64,000 nt of DNA from Actinomadura violacea. Its GTDB lineage: Bacteria > Actinomycetota > Actinomycetes > Streptosporangiales > Streptosporangiaceae. Under the pieces are notes generated by a model, which was not told the origin of the DNA, did not search any database, and saw only the letters and a program-made list of their open reading frames with translations. Below, in pieces: positions 8,825 through 18,787 of the stretch. The position numbers and the translations under genes are program-made. Each line of letters starts with the position of its first letter. Position 1 is the stretch's first letter. The stretch is taken from contig NZ_JAGEPF010000002.1 of NCBI RefSeq assembly GCF_017573465.1, forward strand, positions 1 to 64,000. Reading direction: 5' to 3'.

Positions 8825-9589
8825 ATGCAGCGTCTGGAAGGCCGGGTGGCCGTCGTGACCGGCGGCGCCAGCGGCATCGGCCTGGCCACCGCGCACCGTT
8901 TCGCCGCCGAGGGCGCGCGGGTCGTCGTCGCCGACGTCGACGAGACCGCCGGCAAGAGCGCCGCCGGCGAGGTCGGCGGCCTGTTCGTCAAGGTGGACGT
9001 GACCAGCGAGGACGACGTCCAGGCCCTCTACCGGACGGTCCAGGACGCCTGCGGGCGCATCGACGTCGCCTTCAACAACGCCGGGATCTCCCCGCCCGAC
9101 GACGACTCGATCCTGGAGACCGGCCTGGAGGCGTGGAAGCGCGTCCAGGACGTCAACCTGACCAGCGTCTACCTGTGCTGCAAGCACGTGCTCCCGTACA
9201 TGCTGGAGCAGGGCAGGGGCTCGATCATCAACACCGCGTCGTTCGTCGCGGTGATGGGCGCGGCGACCTCGCAGATCTCCTACACCGCGTCCAAGGGCGG
9301 CGTCCTGGCGATGTCGCGGGAGCTCGGGGTGCAGTTCGCGCGGCAGGGCGTCCGGGTGAACGCGCTGTGCCCGGGGCCCGTCAACACCCCGCTGCTGCAG
9401 GAGCTGTTCGCCAAGGACCCCGAGCGGGCGGCGCGGCGGCTCGTCCACGTCCCGGTGGGGCGCTTCGCCGAGGCGTCGGAGATCGCCGCGGCGGTCGCGT
9501 TCCTGGCGTCGGACGACGCCTCGTTCATCACCGCGTCGGAGTTCCTGGTGGACGGAGGCATCTCCGGGGCCTATGTGACGCCCCTCTAG
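8825..9589 (+). CDS. Short-chain dehydrogenase/reductase
   Basis: A 254-residue classical SDR: TGGASGIG cofactor loop (about residues 12-19), NNAG at about 88, and the catalytic Tyr153-xxx-Lys157 in ISYTASKGG. The C-terminal VDGGISGAYV is typical of FabG-like members. As last gene of the unit (35 bases after the aldehyde dehydrogenase, AGGAGAG site) it could supply the alcohol-oxidation step needed if the substrate is ethanolamine: gamma-glutamylethanolamide to the aldehyde. No gamma-glutamyl hydrolase is present in the unit, so the final step would have to be encoded elsewhere. Confidence 0.85.
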   Translation: MQRLEGRVAVVTGGASGIGLATAHRFAAEGARVVVADVDETAGKSAAGEVGGLFVKVDVTSEDDVQALYRTVQDACGRIDVAFNNAGISPPDDDSILETGLEAWKRVQDVNLTSVYLCCKHVLPYMLEQGRGSIINTASFVAVMGAATSQISYTASKGGVLAMSRELGVQFARQGVRVNALCPGPVNTPLLQELFAKDPERAARRLVHVPVGRFAEASEIAAAVAFLASDDASFITASEFLVDGGISGAYVTPL

Positions 9590-9712
9590 GACCCCGCTAT
9601 GCGGCGCGGTGCTAACCGCGCCGCGATTTCTTGGCATGCCCGTCGGTATGCGCACGCCCCGCTTTGTGCGCATCATGGCGCTTTCCACCCCGGTCTCTGG
9701 AGAAGTGATCCC

Positions 9713-10069
9713 GTGAAGCGCAGTCTCGTGGCGGTCCTGGCGTTGTCGCTCGCGCTCGGCGGATGCGGCGGCTCGGACGGCAAGAAGAGCACCGCCTCGT
9801 CGTCCACCGCCGCGGCGCCCGCCCCGGCGGCGTCGTCGCCGTCCGTGGTGTCCGGGCCGAAGGGCTCCCCCGTGCCCACCGCCCCGGGCGGGGACGGGAC
9901 GGCGAAGGCCGCGCAGAAGTTCAACGACTGCGTGCGCAAGCAGGGCGTCACCATGCCGAGCCCGCACCCGAGCTCGACGCCGTCGAAGGCCGAGCTGGCC
10001 AAGATCAGGGCCGCGCTGCAGAAGTGCGTGAAGGCGATGTCCGGCACCCCCGCCGCGACGCCGCGGTGA
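9713..10069 (+). CDS. Small secreted lipoprotein of unknown function
   Basis: A 118-residue protein with a lipoprotein signal peptide (VKRSLVAVLALSLALGGC) and lipobox LGGC, so Cys18 should be lipidated and the protein held outside the membrane. A Ser/Ala/Pro-rich linker leads to a small helical domain with two cysteines (FNDCVRKQGV and ALQKCVKAM) that could form a disulfide. GTG 9713 follows a GGAGAAG site. It stands alone between the catabolic unit and the glycine riboswitch. Function not recognised. Confidence 0.75.
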   Translation: MKRSLVAVLALSLALGGCGGSDGKKSTASSSTAAAPAPAASSPSVVSGPKGSPVPTAPGGDGTAKAAQKFNDCVRKQGVTMPSPHPSSTPSKAELAKIRAALQKCVKAMSGTPAATPR

Positions 10070-10128
10070 TCGCCCGGCGGCCGCTGGTCGCACGGCGTCG
10101 CCGCTGCTAGCCTTTGCGCGACGCCGTT

Positions 10129-10332
10129 GATCCCGTGCGGGAGAGTTCCACGCAGCCGGCGTGGGACGCCGAAGGAGCAAATCCTCCCCGGAACCTCTCA
10201 GGCCCACGGACCGCACGGACCAGGCGACCTCTGGAAAGCGGGGACCCGTTCCCCCGCCGAAGGTGAAAGCCCGCGCCGCGTCTCCTGCGGGGCGGCGGGT
10301 GAAGCTCTCAGGCGCCGATGACAGAGGGGGAG
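10129..10332 (+). ncRNA. Tandem glycine riboswitch (two aptamers)
   Basis: Both aptamers show the conserved glycine-riboswitch core. Aptamer 1: GGGAGAG near 10139, GCCGAAGGAGCAA at 10168-10180 and CTCTCAGG at 10195-10202. Aptamer 2: CCTCTGGAAAGCG near 10228-10240, CCGCCGAAGG at 10254-10263, and CTCTCAGG at 10305-10312 with the closing CAGAGG at 10322-10327. It lies 70 bases upstream of gcvT. In this family glycine binding switches on expression of the glycine cleavage genes. The 332-base gap between genes is largely this RNA. Confidence 0.95.
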
Positions 10333-10401
10333 GCACCGATACGCCCGGTGCGCGAGTGGGACGATGGACCACGCGCGCCCCGTGACGAAGGAGCCGAACC
10401 G

Positions 10402-11496
10402 ATGTCCGCCGACCCGACCGCCAAGAAGACGCCGCTGCACGACGTCCACCAGGACCTCGGCGCGAACCTCGTCGATTTCGCCGGCTACCTGATGCCGCTG
10501 CGCTACCGGAGCGAGACCGCCGAGCACCAGGCCGTCCGCACCGGCGCGGGGCTGTTCGACCTGTCCCACATGGGGGAGATCTTCCTGTCCGGCCCCGGCG
10601 CCGCCGACGCGCTCGACCACGCGCTGGTCGGGAACCTGTCGCCGATGGCGGTGGGCAAGGCCCGGTACACGATGATCTGCGACCCGGACGGCGGCGTCCT
10701 GGACGACCTGATCGTCTACCGGCTCGCCGACGAGACCTGGATGGTCGTCGCGAACGCCGCGAACGCCGCGGTCGTCCGCGAGGCGCTGGTCGAGCGGGCC
10801 GCGGGCTTCGACGCCGCCGTCGACGACCGCTCCGGCGCCTACGCGCTGATCGCCCTGCAGGGCCCGCGCTCCCAGGAGATCCTCGAAGGGTTCACCGGCG
10901 CGCCGCTCGCCGGCCTGAAGTACTACGCGATCCTCGCCGACCGCGTCGCGGGCGTCGACGCGCTGATCGCCCGCACCGGCTACACCGGCGAGGACGGCTT
11001 CGAGCTGTTCGTGGACGCCGCCGACGCGGTCGGACTGTGGAAGGCGCTCGCCGCGGTCGACGGGGTGGTGCCCGCCGGGCTGTCGGCCCGCGACACGCTC
11101 CGCCTGGAGGCCGGGATGCCGCTGTACGGCAACGAGCTGACCCGGGAGACCACCCCGTTCGAGGCGGGCCTCGGCCGTGTCGTCAAGCTGGACAAGGCGG
11201 TCGACTTCGTCGGGAAGACGGCCCTGGCGGCGCAGGCGCAGACCCCCGCGGGCCGTAGGCTCGTGGGACTGGTGGCGCGCGGGCGTCGCGCGCCCCGCAA
11301 GGGGTACCAGGTCGTCACGTCCGGCGGCGCGCCGTGCGGCGTGGTGACCAGCGGCGCCCCGTCGCCCACACTGGGCACGCCGATCGCCATGGCCTACCTC
11401 GACAGCGGCGTCGAGGAGACCGGGCTCGCCGTGGACGTGCGCGGCAGGCAGGAGCCGGTCGACGTGGTGGCCCTGCCCTTCTACAAGCGTTCCTGA
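10402..11496 (+). CDS. gcvT: Aminomethyltransferase, glycine cleavage T protein
   Basis: A 364-residue T protein that transfers the methylene group from the H-protein aminomethyl-lipoyl arm to tetrahydrofolate, releasing ammonia. Recognisable motifs are [24 protein letters not shown] at the N-terminus, [22 protein letters not shown] and [19 protein letters not shown] 10402 follows an AAGGAG site at 10388-10393. First gene after the glycine riboswitch. The P protein (gcvP) is not in this window; in Streptomyces too it is encoded away from gcvT-gcvH. Confidence 0.95.
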   Translation: MSADPTAKKTPLHDVHQDLGANLVDFAGYLMPLRYRSETAEHQAVRTGAGLFDLSHMGEIFLSGPGAADALDHALVGNLSPMAVGKARYTMICDPDGGVLDDLIVYRLADETWMVVANAANAAVVREALVERAAGFDAAVDDRSGAYALIALQGPRSQEILEGFTGAPLAGLKYYAILADRVAGVDALIARTGYTGEDGFELFVDAADAVGLWKALAAVDGVVPAGLSARDTLRLEAGMPLYGNELTRETTPFEAGLGRVVKLDKAVDFVGKTALAAQAQTPAGRRLVGLVARGRRAPRKGYQVVTSGGAPCGVVTSGAPSPTLGTPIAMAYLDSGVEETGLAVDVRGRQEPVDVVALPFYKRS

Positions 11497-11510
11497 AAGA
11501 GAGAAGAGAC

Positions 11511-11900
11511 GTGAGCGTTCCGGAGCAGCTCCGCTACAGCGAAGAGCACGAGTGGGTGGCCGGCCTCGGTGGCGAGGACGGCATCGTCACCGTCGGCATC
11601 ACCGCGCACGCCGCCGACGCGCTCGGCGAGATCGTCTACCTCGAGCTGACGCCCTCCGAGGGCGACGCCGTCGAGGCCGGCGAGCCGTGCGGCGAGATCG
11701 AGTCGACCAAGTCGGTCAGCGACCTGTACTCGCCGGTCAGCGGCGAGATCACCGCGATCAACTCCGCGGTGGTGGACGAGCCCAAGGTGATCAACGACGA
11801 CCCGTACGGCGAGGGCTGGATCTTCAAGGTGCGGATCTCCGACGAGCCGGGCGACCTGCTGGACGCCGAGTCCTACGACAAGCTGATCGAGGAGAGCTGA
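11511..11900 (+). CDS. gcvH: Glycine cleavage system H protein
   Basis: A 129-residue lipoyl carrier protein. It begins with YSEEHEWV, and the lipoylated lysine lies in [15 protein letters not shown] (about residue 66). It shuttles the aminomethyl group between the P, T and L proteins. GTG 11511 is 14 bases after gcvT, behind GAGAAGAG. One base separates its stop from glyA, so the two are likely translationally coupled. Confidence 0.95.
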   Translation: MSVPEQLRYSEEHEWVAGLGGEDGIVTVGITAHAADALGEIVYLELTPSEGDAVEAGEPCGEIESTKSVSDLYSPVSGEITAINSAVVDEPKVINDDPYGEGWIFKVRISDEPGDLLDAESYDKLIEES

Positions 11901-11901
11901 C

Positions 11902-13158
<1,257 letters not shown>

Positions 13159-13165
13159 CTCCTCC

Positions 13166-13201
13166 GCGCCCCCTTCCCCCGTCCGCGCGGGAAGGGGGCG
13201 C
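13166..13201 (+). terminator. Strong hairpin between glyA and sdaA
   Basis: Arms 13166-13178 (GCGCCCCCTTCCC) and 13189-13201 pair perfectly over 13 bp with a 10-base loop. It starts eight bases after the glyA stop. There is no T-tract, as is common in high-GC actinobacteria. It may end most transcription after glyA and lower sdaA expression rather than block it. Confidence 0.6.
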
Positions 13202-13222
13202 GCGCTACGACGAGGTAGCACC

Positions 13223-14596
13223 ATGGCCATCAGCGTTTTCGACCTCTTCAAGATCGGCATCGGACCGTCGTCGTCCCACACGGGCGGCCCCATGGCGGCG
13301 GCGCACCGCTTCGCCCGCGGCCTGCGGCGCGACGGCCTGCTGGAGCGGACCGCGTCCGTCCAGGCGGTCCTCTACGGCTCCCTCGGGCTCACCGGGAAGG
13401 GCCACGGCTCCGACAAGGCCGTCATCCTCGGCCTCGAAGGCGACAAGCCCGAGACCGTCGACGTCGACACGGTGGACGAGCGGCTCGCCGCGATCCGCGA
13501 GCACAAGTCCCTCCGCCTGTTCGGCTCGCACGACGTCCCGTTCGCCGTCGGCGAGCACCTGGTCTTCGAGCGCAAGGAGTCGCTGCCCGGCCACCCGAAC
13601 GGGATGCGCTTCACCGCCTGCGACGCCTCCGGCGAGGAACTGCGCTCCAAGGTGTACTACTCGGTCGGCGGCGGCTTCATCGTGGACGAGAACGCCACCG
13701 GCGCCGACCGCATCAAGCCGGACGACACCGTCCTGCCGCACCGCTTCGACACCGCCGCCGAGCTCCTCGACCGCTGCCGCGAGACGGGCCTGTCCGTCTC
13801 GGCGCTCATGCTGGAGAACGAGAAGGCGTTCGGCCGCACCGAGCAGGAGATCCGGGAGGGGCTCATCAGGCTCTGGCACGTCATGCGGGCCAGCGTCACC
13901 CGCGGCTGCACCCGCGAGGGCCTGCTGCCGGGCGGCCTGAAGGTGCGCCGCCGCGCCCCGCAGCTGCACCGCCAGCTGTCCGCCGAGAAGGCGTCCGACC
14001 CGCTGGCCGCGATGGACTGGGTGACCCTCTTCGCGCTCGCCGTCAACGAGGAGAACGCCGCGGGCGGCCGCATCGTCACCGCCCCCACCAACGGCGCCGC
14101 CGGCATCATCCCGGCCGTCCTGCACTACCACGACCGGTTCGTGAACAGCGGCGACGACGAGAGCGCCGTCCGGTTCCTGCTCACCGCCGGCGCGATCGGC
14201 GTGCTGTTCAAGCAGAACGCCTCCATCTCCGGCGCCGAGGTCGGCTGCCAGGGCGAGGTCGGCTCCGCGTGCTCGATGGCCGCCGCCGGCCTCACCGAGG
14301 TCCTCGGCGGCACCCCCGAGCAGGTCGAGAACGCCGCGGAGATCGGCATCGAGCACAACCTCGGCCTCACCTGCGACCCGGTCGGCGGCCTCGTCCAGGT
14401 CCCCTGCATCGAGCGCAACGCGGTCGGCGCCATCAAGGCGATCAGCGCCGCCCGCATCTCCCTGCGCGGGGACGGCCGCCACTTCGTCTCCCTCGACAAG
14501 GCCATCAAGACCATGCGCGACACCGGCCGCGACATGCTCGACAAGTACAAGGAGACCTCGCGCGGCGGCCTCGCCGTCAACGTCATCGAGTGCTGA
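13223..14596 (+). CDS. sdaA: L-serine ammonia-lyase, iron-sulfur type
   Basis: A 457-residue single-chain L-serine dehydratase that deaminates serine to pyruvate and ammonia. The N-terminal domain begins [20 protein letters not shown]. The C-terminal catalytic domain has [20 protein letters not shown] and [18 protein letters not shown], whose cysteines ligate the [4Fe-4S] cluster. Together with the upstream genes it drains glycine through serine to pyruvate. ATG 13223 has a GAGGT site. The gcvT-gcvH-glyA-sdaA order also occurs in Streptomyces. Confidence 0.95.
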   Translation: MAISVFDLFKIGIGPSSSHTGGPMAAAHRFARGLRRDGLLERTASVQAVLYGSLGLTGKGHGSDKAVILGLEGDKPETVDVDTVDERLAAIREHKSLRLFGSHDVPFAVGEHLVFERKESLPGHPNGMRFTACDASGEELRSKVYYSVGGGFIVDENATGADRIKPDDTVLPHRFDTAAELLDRCRETGLSVSALMLENEKAFGRTEQEIREGLIRLWHVMRASVTRGCTREGLLPGGLKVRRRAPQLHRQLSAEKASDPLAAMDWVTLFALAVNEENAAGGRIVTAPTNGAAGIIPAVLHYHDRFVNSGDDESAVRFLLTAGAIGVLFKQNASISGAEVGCQGEVGSACSMAAAGLTEVLGGTPEQVENAAEIGIEHNLGLTCDPVGGLVQVPCIERNAVGAIKAISAARISLRGDGRHFVSLDKAIKTMRDTGRDMLDKYKETSRGGLAVNVIEC

Positions 14597-14617
14597 CCTT
14601 CCGGAGTCTCGCCGGGG

Positions 14618-15064
14618 TCAGGAGGTGAGGGCGCCCCGGCCCGTCGGCGAGTGGGCGCCGGGGCGGGCCTCGTTGCCGCAGTGGCGGCAGATCACCATCG
14701 GGCTGAGGGTCTCGCCGCAGGAGTGCCGCCACCGGACGGGCGGGTCGTCGGGATGCAGGTGCCGGTCGCCCCACGCCATCAGGACGATCAGCACGTCGCA
14801 CAGCTCCCGCCCCGCCGCCGTGAGGTGGTACTCGTAGCGGGCGGGGCGGTCGCTGTAGCGCTCGCGGCGGACGATGCCGTTCTCCTCCAGCTTGCGGAGC
14901 CGGGCCGCCAGGATGTCGCGGGTCGCGCCGGTGTTGCGGACGATCCGGTCGAACCGCCGGACGCCGTAGCTGAGCTCCCGGATCGCGAGCAGCGTCCAGC
15001 GTTCGCCGACGATGTCGAGCGTGTCGGCGATGGAGCACTCGCGGGGGTGGGCGTCCTTCGGCAT
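14618..15064 (-). CDS. HxlR-family transcriptional regulator
   Basis: A 148-residue winged helix-turn-helix protein with the family core CSIADTLDIVGERWTLLAIRELSYGVRRFDRI and LAARLRKLEENGIVRRERY. The C-terminal extension has cysteines in HSCGETLSPMVICRHCGN, which could bind zinc or sense redox state. It lies 39 bases downstream of the thiolase on the same strand and is a candidate for binding the paired operator copies in front of that gene. The HxlR family responds to aldehydes, quinones or oxidants; the signal here is unknown. Confidence 0.85.
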   Translation of the reverse strand: MPKDAHPRECSIADTLDIVGERWTLLAIRELSYGVRRFDRIVRNTGATRDILAARLRKLEENGIVRRERYSDRPARYEYHLTAAGRELCDVLIVLMAWGDRHLHPDDPPVRWRHSCGETLSPMVICRHCGNEARPGAHSPTGRGALTS

Positions 15065-15103
15065 ACCGGGAAGCCTAACCGCCGGTCCCGGGCGGCCCGC
15101 CCG

Positions 15104-16267
15104 TCACAGCCGCTCGACGATCGTGGCGTTGGCGAGGCCGCCGGCCTCGCACATCGTCTGCAGGCCGTAGCGGCCGCCGCGGTCCTCCAGGGCGTGCAGC
15201 AGCGTGGTCATGATGCGGGCGCCGCTGGCGCCGAGCGGGTGGCCGACGGCGATCGCGCCGCCGCGGACGTTGACGCGCGCCAGGTCGGCGCCGGTCTCGC
15301 GCTGCCAGGCGAGGACGACCGGGGAGAACGCCTCGTTCACCTCGAACAGGTCGATGTCGCCGAGGCTCAGGCCGCCCCTGGCCAGCACCTTCTCCGTCGC
15401 CGGGATGATCGCCGTCAGCATGAGCAGCGGGTCGTCGCCGGTCACGGCGAACGCGTGGAAGCGGGCGCGGGGCCGCAGGCCGAGCCGTTCGGCGACGTCC
15501 GCGCCCATCACCAGGACGGCGGCGGCGCCGTCGTTGATCGGGGACGCGTTGCCGGCGGTGACCTTCCACGCGATCTCGGGGAACCGCGCCGCCATGCGCT
15601 CGTCGTAGTAGGCGGGCTTGAGGCCGGCGAGGATCTCCGGTGACGTGCCGGGCCGGACGGTCTCGTCGCGCTGCCCGGTCCAGGCGACCTCGCGGTCGAA
15701 CTCGCCGTTCTTCCACGCCTCGGCGGCGCGGCGGTGCGACTCGTAGGCGTAGGCGTCGAGCTCCTCGCGGGACAGGTCCCACTTCGCGGCGATCAGCTCG
15801 GCGCTGATGCCCTGGCCGACGAGGCCGTCGGGGTAGCGCTCCTTGAGCATCGGGCCGAACGGGTCGCTGCCGGGGAGCACGCCCGACCCCATCGGCACCC
15901 GCGACATCGACTCGACGCCGCACGCGATCGCGATGTCGTACGCGCCGCTCCGCACGCCCTGCGCGGCGATGTGCAGGGCCTGCTGGGACGAGCCGCACTG
16001 CCGGTCGACGGTCATGGCCGGGACGCTCTCGGGGAACCCGGCGGCCAGCACGGCGGTCCGGGTGATGTTGAGGGCCTGGTCGGCGACCTGCGTGACGACG
16101 CCGCCGATCACGTCGTCGACGAGTCCGGGGTCGATCCCGGCCCGTTCGACGAGCGTGGCCAGGGTCCGCGCCAGCAGGTCGGCCGGGTGGTCGGCGTGCA
16201 GGGCCCCGCCCGGCTTGCCCTTGCCGATGGGTGTGCGCACCGCTTCCACGATCACCGCGTCCCGCAT
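15104..16267 (-). CDS. Thiolase (acetyl-CoA acetyltransferase family)
   Basis: A 387-residue thiolase. The acyl-accepting Cys is in VDRQCGSSQQALHIAAQG (about residue 86); NEAFSPVVLAW and GGAIAVGHPLGASGARI provide the other active-site residues, and the resolving Cys is in TMCEAGGLANA. It could act in beta-oxidation or in acetoacetyl-CoA formation. The ATG at 16267 is chosen for its strong GGAGGTGG site; an upstream in-frame start would lie in the operator arm. The second acid/base Cys is present, so it should be active. Confidence 0.88.
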   Translation of the reverse strand: MRDAVIVEAVRTPIGKGKPGGALHADHPADLLARTLATLVERAGIDPGLVDDVIGGVVTQVADQALNITRTAVLAAGFPESVPAMTVDRQCGSSQQALHIAAQGVRSGAYDIAIACGVESMSRVPMGSGVLPGSDPFGPMLKERYPDGLVGQGISAELIAAKWDLSREELDAYAYESHRRAAEAWKNGEFDREVAWTGQRDETVRPGTSPEILAGLKPAYYDERMAARFPEIAWKVTAGNASPINDGAAAVLVMGADVAERLGLRPRARFHAFAVTGDDPLLMLTAIIPATEKVLARGGLSLGDIDLFEVNEAFSPVVLAWQRETGADLARVNVRGGAIAVGHPLGASGARIMTTLLHALEDRGGRYGLQTMCEAGGLANATIVERL

Positions 16268-16277
16268 GACCACCTCC

Positions 16278-16333
16278 GTTGTGTTTTCCAACTCACTGCC
16301 CCAGTATCGGACGAGTCAGTTGGAAAACACAAC
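16278..16333 (-). promoter_or_regulatory. Thiolase promoter bracketed by two mirror-image operator copies
   Basis: Arms 16278-16293 and 16318-16333 (AGTTGGAAAACACAAC in the right copy) are perfect 16-base reverse complements, 24 bases apart. Each arm is itself a partial palindrome (GTTG-N7-CAAC). On the minus strand TTGTGT in the distal arm and GATACT in the spacer, 18 bases apart, could be -35 and -10, so one copy would overlie -35 and the other the start of the mRNA. The centres are about 40 bp apart, near four helical turns. Confidence 0.7.
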
Positions 16334-16350
16334 CCACCGATCGGGAAAAG

Positions 16351-16394
16351 AAGAACCCGGGGGCGCGGCGTCGAACGCCGCGCCCCCGGGTCTT
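16351..16394 (-). terminator. Intrinsic terminator with U-rich tail, minus strand
   Basis: Arms 16355-16370 and 16376-16391 (ACCCGGGGGCGCGGCG and its complement) pair perfectly over 16 bp with a 5-base loop. On the minus strand the stem is followed by TTCTTCTTTTCCC, an unusually U-rich tail for this genome. It sits 12 bases after the stop of the 29-codon gene, marking the end of a minus-strand transcript that contains little else. Confidence 0.8.
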
Positions 16395-16403
16395 CGGGCC
16401 GCT

Positions 16404-16493
16404 CTAGCCGGAGGGGCCCATGCCGTGGTCCGTCTGTTCCTTCCATGCGTCGAAAGGCCCCAGTGAGCCGCCCGGAACCAGCAGGTCGATCAA
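16404..16493 (-). CDS. Orphan 29-codon gene with own SD and terminator
   Basis: A short frame starting TTG at 16493, preceded by a full GAGGAGG site with five-base spacing (forward 16499-16505), and ending TAG at 16404, right before a strong terminator. The peptide begins MIDLLVPGGSLGPF, continues with a charged middle (DAWKEQTDHG) and ends GMGPSG. It is not hydrophobic and has no signal peptide. TTG is the only standard start in the frame before an upstream in-frame stop at 16518. I do not recognise it. The layout of ribosome site, frame and terminator argues for a real gene or leader. Confidence 0.6.
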   Translation of the reverse strand: MIDLLVPGGSLGPFDAWKEQTDHGMGPSG

Positions 16494-16591
16494 GCGAGCC
16501 TCCTCATTCCCTCGACGTCATGTTCACTAAAGGACGTTAGTCGGACAAACCGCCATACACACCCAACAAGCCCCCAAGGTGTCATCAAAGG

Positions 16592-17182
16592 TCAGAGCAG
16601 CGTCTCCGCCCGGTCCCCCTGTACCAGCCGCAGCCGCACCACCGCCGGCACCGACTCGCGGCCCAGCGCCGCCGACAGCCGCGGCATCGCCTCCTCCTCG
16701 ATCCGCTGCCGCAGCTCCGCCGGATCGGCGCGCCGCAGGTACGCGACGTTCAACCGCAGCTCCGGCCGCCGCGACGAACCGACCAGCCGGGCCCGCGCCG
16801 TCCGCACCCCCGGGTACTCCCCGACCTCGGCCTCCAGCGCGTCCGTCACCGCCCGCCCCGACAGGCGCGTCCGGCCGCCCGCCGAGTCCGGCTCCATCGC
16901 CAGCCCCGGCAGCCTCCCCGTCCGCCCCTGCGCCAGCAGCCACGCCAGCCCGAGCAGCGCCAGCACGATCACCGCCGCGGCGACCGCCGGCCAGAACCAG
17001 CCGTGACCGGCCGCGTACCGGCGGACCGCGCCGCTGAACACCCGTCCCGTCGCCCGGCTCTCGCCCAACACGCCCGCCCCGCGCGCGAGCCCCGCCCCGC
17101 CGGCGGCGGCCATCAGCGCGCCGACCAGCACCAGCCCCGTCCGGTTCAGCTGCGCGGGCCGCCGGGTCGTCCTGGCCGCCAC
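16592..17182 (-). CDS. amaP: AmaP-like alkaline shock membrane anchor protein
   Basis: A 196-residue protein with two transmembrane helices (about residues 15-35 and 65-85) and a C-terminal cytoplasmic Asp23-like domain (SGRAVTDALEAEVGEYPGVRTARARLVGSSRRPELRLNV). AmaP in Staphylococcus anchors Asp23 to the membrane. It is the last gene of a six-gene minus-strand operon, directly abutting the DUF6286 gene. Envelope stress or membrane homeostasis is the likely field of action; the actinobacterial role is little known. Confidence 0.8.
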   Translation of the reverse strand: MAARTTRRPAQLNRTGLVLVGALMAAAGGAGLARGAGVLGESRATGRVFSGAVRRYAAGHGWFWPAVAAAVIVLALLGLAWLLAQGRTGRLPGLAMEPDSAGGRTRLSGRAVTDALEAEVGEYPGVRTARARLVGSSRRPELRLNVAYLRRADPAELRQRIEEEAMPRLSAALGRESVPAVVRLRLVQGDRAETLL

Positions 17183-17791
17183 CTAGGCCTCCTTATACGT
17201 CAACCGCACCGACACGGCCCGCGGCCGCAGCGGCCGGATCCGCTCCAGGCACTCGCCCACCGCCTCGGCGACCCCGTCCTCCAGGCCCCGCGCGTCGCGC
17301 ACCGGCGTCTCCGCGACGACCTTCACCCGCCGGCGCCCGAGCCGGACCCGCCGCACCCGCGCCACCCCGGTCGCGTCCTCCGCCGCCGCCGCGATCGCCC
17401 GCCGCAGCCCGCGCCTGCTCACGCCCATCATCACGTCGGGGACGGCGCCGTGCAGCGGGACGACCCGCGACCGTCCCGGCAGCAGCCCGGCCAGCAGGAA
17501 CACCAGCCCCACCAGCACCAGCCCGCCGCTGATCGCCCGGGTCTCCCACCCGTCCCACCGGACGTCCAGCAGGGCCCGGTACGCGACGACGTGCAGCGAC
17601 GACCCGATCATCGCCGAGATCACGTCGATCGCGGCGATCACCGACGCCGCGAGCAGCAGCAGCGCCGCGACCGACCCGATCCGGACCCGCCGGGACCGGA
17701 ACGCGTGCCGCGCCGCCCGGTCCGCCCGGCGCTCCCCCGACGTCCGCGCCCCCCGCGCCGGCGCCCGCCGGTGCCCGGCATGCGTGATCAT
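17183..17791 (-). CDS. DUF6286-type membrane protein of the Asp23 operon
   Basis: A 202-residue protein with an Arg-rich N-terminus (residues 1-38), two hydrophobic segments (about 40-60 and 88-107) and a C-terminal Asp23-like fold (VARVRRVRLGRRRVKVVAETPVRD). It shares layout with the second copy at 23.1 kb. ATG 17791 overlaps the stop of the upstream Asp23 gene (ATGA), so translation is coupled. Probably part of a membrane-bound Asp23 complex. Confidence 0.75.
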   Translation of the reverse strand: MITHAGHRRAPARGARTSGERRADRAARHAFRSRRVRIGSVAALLLLAASVIAAIDVISAMIGSSLHVVAYRALLDVRWDGWETRAISGGLVLVGLVFLLAGLLPGRSRVVPLHGAVPDVMMGVSRRGLRRAIAAAAEDATGVARVRRVRLGRRRVKVVAETPVRDARGLEDGVAEAVGECLERIRPLRPRAVSVRLTYKEA

Positions 17792-18174
17792 GAGACGGTC
17801 CTCCCGGTGGGCCGCTCCAGCGCGGCCACGTCGATGTCCACCTGCCGCACGGTCAGGCCCGTCAGCGCCTCCACCCGCTCCCGCACGCCCTCCCGGACCC
17901 GCCGCGCCACGTCCCGCACCGGCAGCGGGTACGCCACCGACACCGCCACCTTCGCCGTGACGACCTTCCCGTGCACCCGCACGTCGGTGCGGGCCGCGCG
18001 GCGCCCCGGCAGGCCGACGCCGAGCACCGACCGGTCGAGCCCGCCCGACCCCGCCGTCTCCTCGGCGGCCCGCGCCACGATGCGCTCCACGACCCGGTCG
18101 CTGATCACCGTCCGCCCCCGCTCGCCCGGCGGCCGGACGTCGTCGGTCTCGACGACCCGCTCGTCCGCCGTCAT
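17788..18174 (-). CDS. Asp23/Gls24 family envelope stress protein
   Basis: A 128-residue soluble protein with the Asp23 pattern: ISDRVVERIVARAAEETAG, then VHGKVVTAKVAVSVAYPLPVRDVARRVREGVRERVEALTGLTVRQVDIDV. Members polymerise at the membrane through an AmaP-type anchor. It overlaps both neighbours by four bases (ATGA), showing a tight operon. It is the second of two clear Asp23 paralogues in the operon, so heteromeric assembly is possible. Confidence 0.85.
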   Translation of the reverse strand: MTADERVVETDDVRPPGERGRTVISDRVVERIVARAAEETAGSGGLDRSVLGVGLPGRRAARTDVRVHGKVVTAKVAVSVAYPLPVRDVARRVREGVRERVEALTGLTVRQVDIDVAALERPTGRTVS

Positions 18175-18365
18175 CGCTGCCGCCTGCCGGCGTTGAACGA
18201 GAACAGCTGCCGGATGTCGAGGTTCCCCTCGATCGCCCGCCCCGTCAGGAACCCGAGGCAGCCCAGGAACAGCACGATGAAGAAGGGGCCGAACCCGCCG
18301 AACGCGCCCGCGAACCCGAGCGCCACGCCGAAGGCCAGCCCCACCAGCGGCCATACCGGAATCAC
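18171..18365 (-). CDS. DUF2273-type small membrane protein
   Basis: A 64-residue protein with two closely spaced transmembrane helices (VWPLVGLAFGVALGFAGAF and FFIVLFLGCLGFLTGRAIEG) and a short basic tail. GTG 18365 has GGGGGAG upstream and overlaps the preceding stop (GTGA). DUF2273 proteins accompany Asp23 and AmaP in Gram-positive operons and probably help anchor the complex. Confidence 0.82.
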   Translation of the reverse strand: MIPVWPLVGLAFGVALGFAGAFGGFGPFFIVLFLGCLGFLTGRAIEGNLDIRQLFSFNAGRRQR

Positions 18366-18787
18366 TTCGCTCCCCCTTCGGCGATGTCCCCGATCAGCAC
18401 GTGCACCGGGCGGTCCCCGGCCAGCGGGCGCACCGCCCGCCGCACGTCCTCCGCGGTCTCCGGCAGCGGCCGCTCCACCCGGGCCACCACCCCGACCTCG
18501 ATCTCCGCGTCCCGCACGGCGACGCCGGCCAGCGGCCGTCCCGCCCGGTACGTCATGATCCGCGCCCGCGGCCCGGCGGTCAGCCCCGCGACCGACCGGC
18601 ACCCGGCCGCCGCCTCCGCGACCCGCTCCACCAGCCGCCCCGGACCGCCGTCCGACCCGGAATCCGAGGACGCCCGGACCGCGTCCGGGCGCTCGGTGCT
18701 CGCGGACGTGCCCTTCCGGGCGGTGGCGCGGCGCGCGGGCGCGGCGGCGCGGGCGGCGCCGGGCGTCGTGCGGGTGCGGGCGGTCAT
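18362..18787 (-). CDS. Asp23-like small protein with disordered N-terminus
   Basis: A 141-residue protein. The first 50 residues are Arg/Ala/Thr/Ser-rich and probably unstructured. The rest (LVERVAEAAAGCRSVAGLTAGPRARIMTYRAGRPLAGVAVRDAEIEVGVVAR) resembles a shortened Asp23 domain. It overlaps the upstream Asp23 gene by four bases. I place it in the complex because of operon position; no catalytic residues are apparent. Confidence 0.7.
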   Translation of the reverse strand: MTARTRTTPGAARAAAPARRATARKGTSASTERPDAVRASSDSGSDGGPGRLVERVAEAAAGCRSVAGLTAGPRARIMTYRAGRPLAGVAVRDAEIEVGVVARVERPLPETAEDVRRAVRPLAGDRPVHVLIGDIAEGGAK

